A DNA stretch of 15,163 nt, from positions 1-15,163 of the forward strand of contig CAYTZD010000040.1 of assembly GCA_964442345.1 (NCBI GenBank). The letters are read 5' to 3'. The notes below the pieces were generated by a model. That model was not told the DNA's origin, made no database searches, and saw only the letters and a list, made by a program, of their open reading frames with translations. The translations under genes and the position numbers were made by a program. Each line of letters opens with the position of its first letter. Within the stretch, counting starts at the first letter, position 1. This document shows, in pieces, positions 14,146 to 15,163 of the stretch. Source of the DNA: Hippea sp964442345 (GTDB taxonomy: Bacteria > Campylobacterota_A > Desulfurellia > Desulfurellales > Hippeaceae).

Positions 14146-15163
14146 AGCCAATAAATTCTTCCCTTAGGCCCGGCATATAATTGCTTCGAGCTGAAAGTCT
14201 GTTCTGTCTAAAGGCATTGAACCAGTTACCGCCCCTTACTGATTTTATTAGTATGTAGGGTGTTATATAGACTGGGTCTTTCTTGTTATTCATATATCTA
14301 TAAGCTTTGTTGTAGTAGGTATCATAGCACCATTCTGAAACATTGCCCAACATATCGTATAGTCCGAAATTGTTTGGCAAGAAACTGCCAACCGGCGCTG
14401 TTGCCACATAACCATCCTTGCATGAGAAATGTTTTTTAGAGATTTTATATTTATGAAGCTTGCTAAATGCTGTCTCATCATAAACATTGGCATATTTGCA
14501 CGCATCTTTTGGGTTTATCCAGTATGTATCCCTTTTTAGGCCTGCTCTTGCTGCATATTCCCATTCTGCTTCTGTTGGAAGCCTATAGACTTCGCCTGTC
14601 TTTGCTATAAGCCACTTTATATATTTTTGAACTTCATCCCACGAGACATTAACGACAGGTTGGTTGGGTTTATTAAGCGTGTATAATTTGTTGCCGCCAC
14701 TGTCGTGTTTTGGGTCAAACATTGAAAATTCCCTGTTTGTTACTTCATATTGACCTATGAAGTATCCGCTTAGACAAACCCTGTGCTGTGGTTTCTCATC
14801 TTCCCTTGCTAATTTATCATCTGGATTTGCGCCCATCATGAAGCATCCGCCCGGTATATAGACAAACTTCATGCCAAAAGCGTTTGTGTAGTGCGTTGGC
14901 CTTACAAGCAGAGACCATTTTGAATTGGCTGGTAAGCCTTTTGGAAAGTCTTTAAAGACATTCCAGTATATTCTTTTGTTGTTGCCAACATTCACAAGCC
15001 CTATATCTCCCTGAAGATGCAGGTTTCGCGTTGTGTATATTTTGCCGTCTGGTGTTTTTATCTCTATACCGACAACGGCTTCCTGATTGGGATTGCCTGT
15101 TAAGTCGTAGTAAAATACAAGATATTCGCCATCCTGTTTAACCTGAGCGTTTTGGTATTCTAA
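14123..15163 (-). CDS. Partial SUMF1/FGE-fold protein with N-terminal beta domain, catalytic cysteines absent
   Basis: This gene enters from the right edge and ends at 14123. The frame stays open without a stop through 14996-15163, so the GTG at 14993-14995 is not the real start. The visible part is about 346 residues. Residues 1 to about 80 form a beta-rich domain (VFYYDLTGNPNQ, then TTRNLHLQGDIG, then NNKRIYWNVF) like the beta-sandwich placed before FGE domains in many Bacteroidetes-type proteins. From about residue 96 it is a C-lectin-like formylglycine-generating-enzyme fold: FVYIPGGCFMMG, GYFIGQYEVTN, RLPTEAEWEYAARAG, GLYDMLGNVSEW, SVRGGNW, and a final IGFRLLLEP. True FGEs carry two copper-binding cysteines shortly after the RGGS motif. 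Here the stretch after RGGNW reads FNAFRQNRLSAR with no cysteine, so sulfatase activation is unlikely. The real role is unknown, and a signal peptide, if any, lies outside the window. Confidence 0.85.
   Translation of the reverse strand, partial: LEYQNAQVKQDGEYLVFYYDLTGNPNQEAVVGIEIKTPDGKIYTTRNLHLQGDIGLVNVGNNKRIYWNVFKDFPKGLPANSKWSLLVRPTHYTNAFGMKFVYIPGGCFMMGANPDDKLAREDEKPQHRVCLSGYFIGQYEVTNREFSMFDPKHDSGGNKLYTLNKPNQPVVNVSWDEVQKYIKWLIAKTGEVYRLPTEAEWEYAARAGLKRDTYWINPKDACKYANVYDETAFSKLHKYKISKKHFSCKDGYVATAPVGSFLPNNFGLYDMLGNVSEWCYDTYYNKAYRYMNNKKDPVYITPYILIKSVRGGNWFNAFRQNRLSARSNYMPGLREEFIGFRLLLEP

Noticed and set aside
1..15163. CRISPR array, insertion sequence, tRNA or rRNA
   Set aside because: No regularly spaced repeats, transposase motifs, terminal inverted repeats, or cloverleaf/rRNA-like stretches were seen on either strand.

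Overview
The window looks like ordinary chromosomal core sequence from an AT-rich bacterium, with no sign of a mobile element, phage, CRISPR array, rRNA or tRNA. Codon choice is rich in ATA (Ile) and AGA/AGG (Arg). That pattern, together with very tight gene packing, a split ProDH/P5CDH pair, a Dps-like ferritin and a HisZ next to PurA, fits a moderately thermophilic anaerobe. My best guess is a Hippea/Desulfurella-type organism. This is inferred from style, and no 16S or other marker in the window proves it.

Layout. (1) 4-2530, minus strand: a two-gene proline catabolism operon (P5C dehydrogenase, then proline dehydrogenase) with a recognisable promoter at about 2580-2608. (2) 2662-5754, minus strand: pyrG (CTP synthase), holA (DNA polymerase III delta) and a hypothetical protein that resembles the periplasmic domain of YidC. 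The three genes overlap head to tail and are driven by a good promoter at 5789-5817. (3) 5852-6346, minus strand: a monocistronic Dps-like ferritin ('thioferritin' type) with a strong promoter, a palindrome between its -35 and -10 boxes, and a hairpin after its stop codon. (4) 6504-14145, plus strand: one compact eight-gene run, rpsO-pnp-M16 protease-class V aminotransferase-hisZ-purA-HIT-aroQ, with gaps of at most 13 bases and several overlaps. (5) 14123-15163, minus strand: the 3' part of a formylglycine-generating-enzyme-like (SUMF1 fold) protein that runs off the right edge and converges on aroQ with a 23-base overlap.

How the genes work together. The proline pair turns proline into glutamate. 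pyrG and purA feed the nucleotide pools, and holA is the clamp-loader delta subunit. rpsO-pnp is the widely conserved ribosomal protein/RNA decay pair. hisZ and aroQ belong to histidine and aromatic amino-acid synthesis. The ferritin stores iron and probably removes peroxide. The plus-strand run is best read as a growth-linked housekeeping operon rather than a single pathway.

I do not see a convincing undescribed system. The points most worth a second look are the ferritin with its possible operator, the stand-alone YidC-P1-like protein, the SUMF1-fold protein that lacks the catalytic cysteines, and the overlapping convergent end of the long operon. Intergenic space is small: the longest gene-free stretches are 2531-2661, 5755-5851 and 6347-6503.
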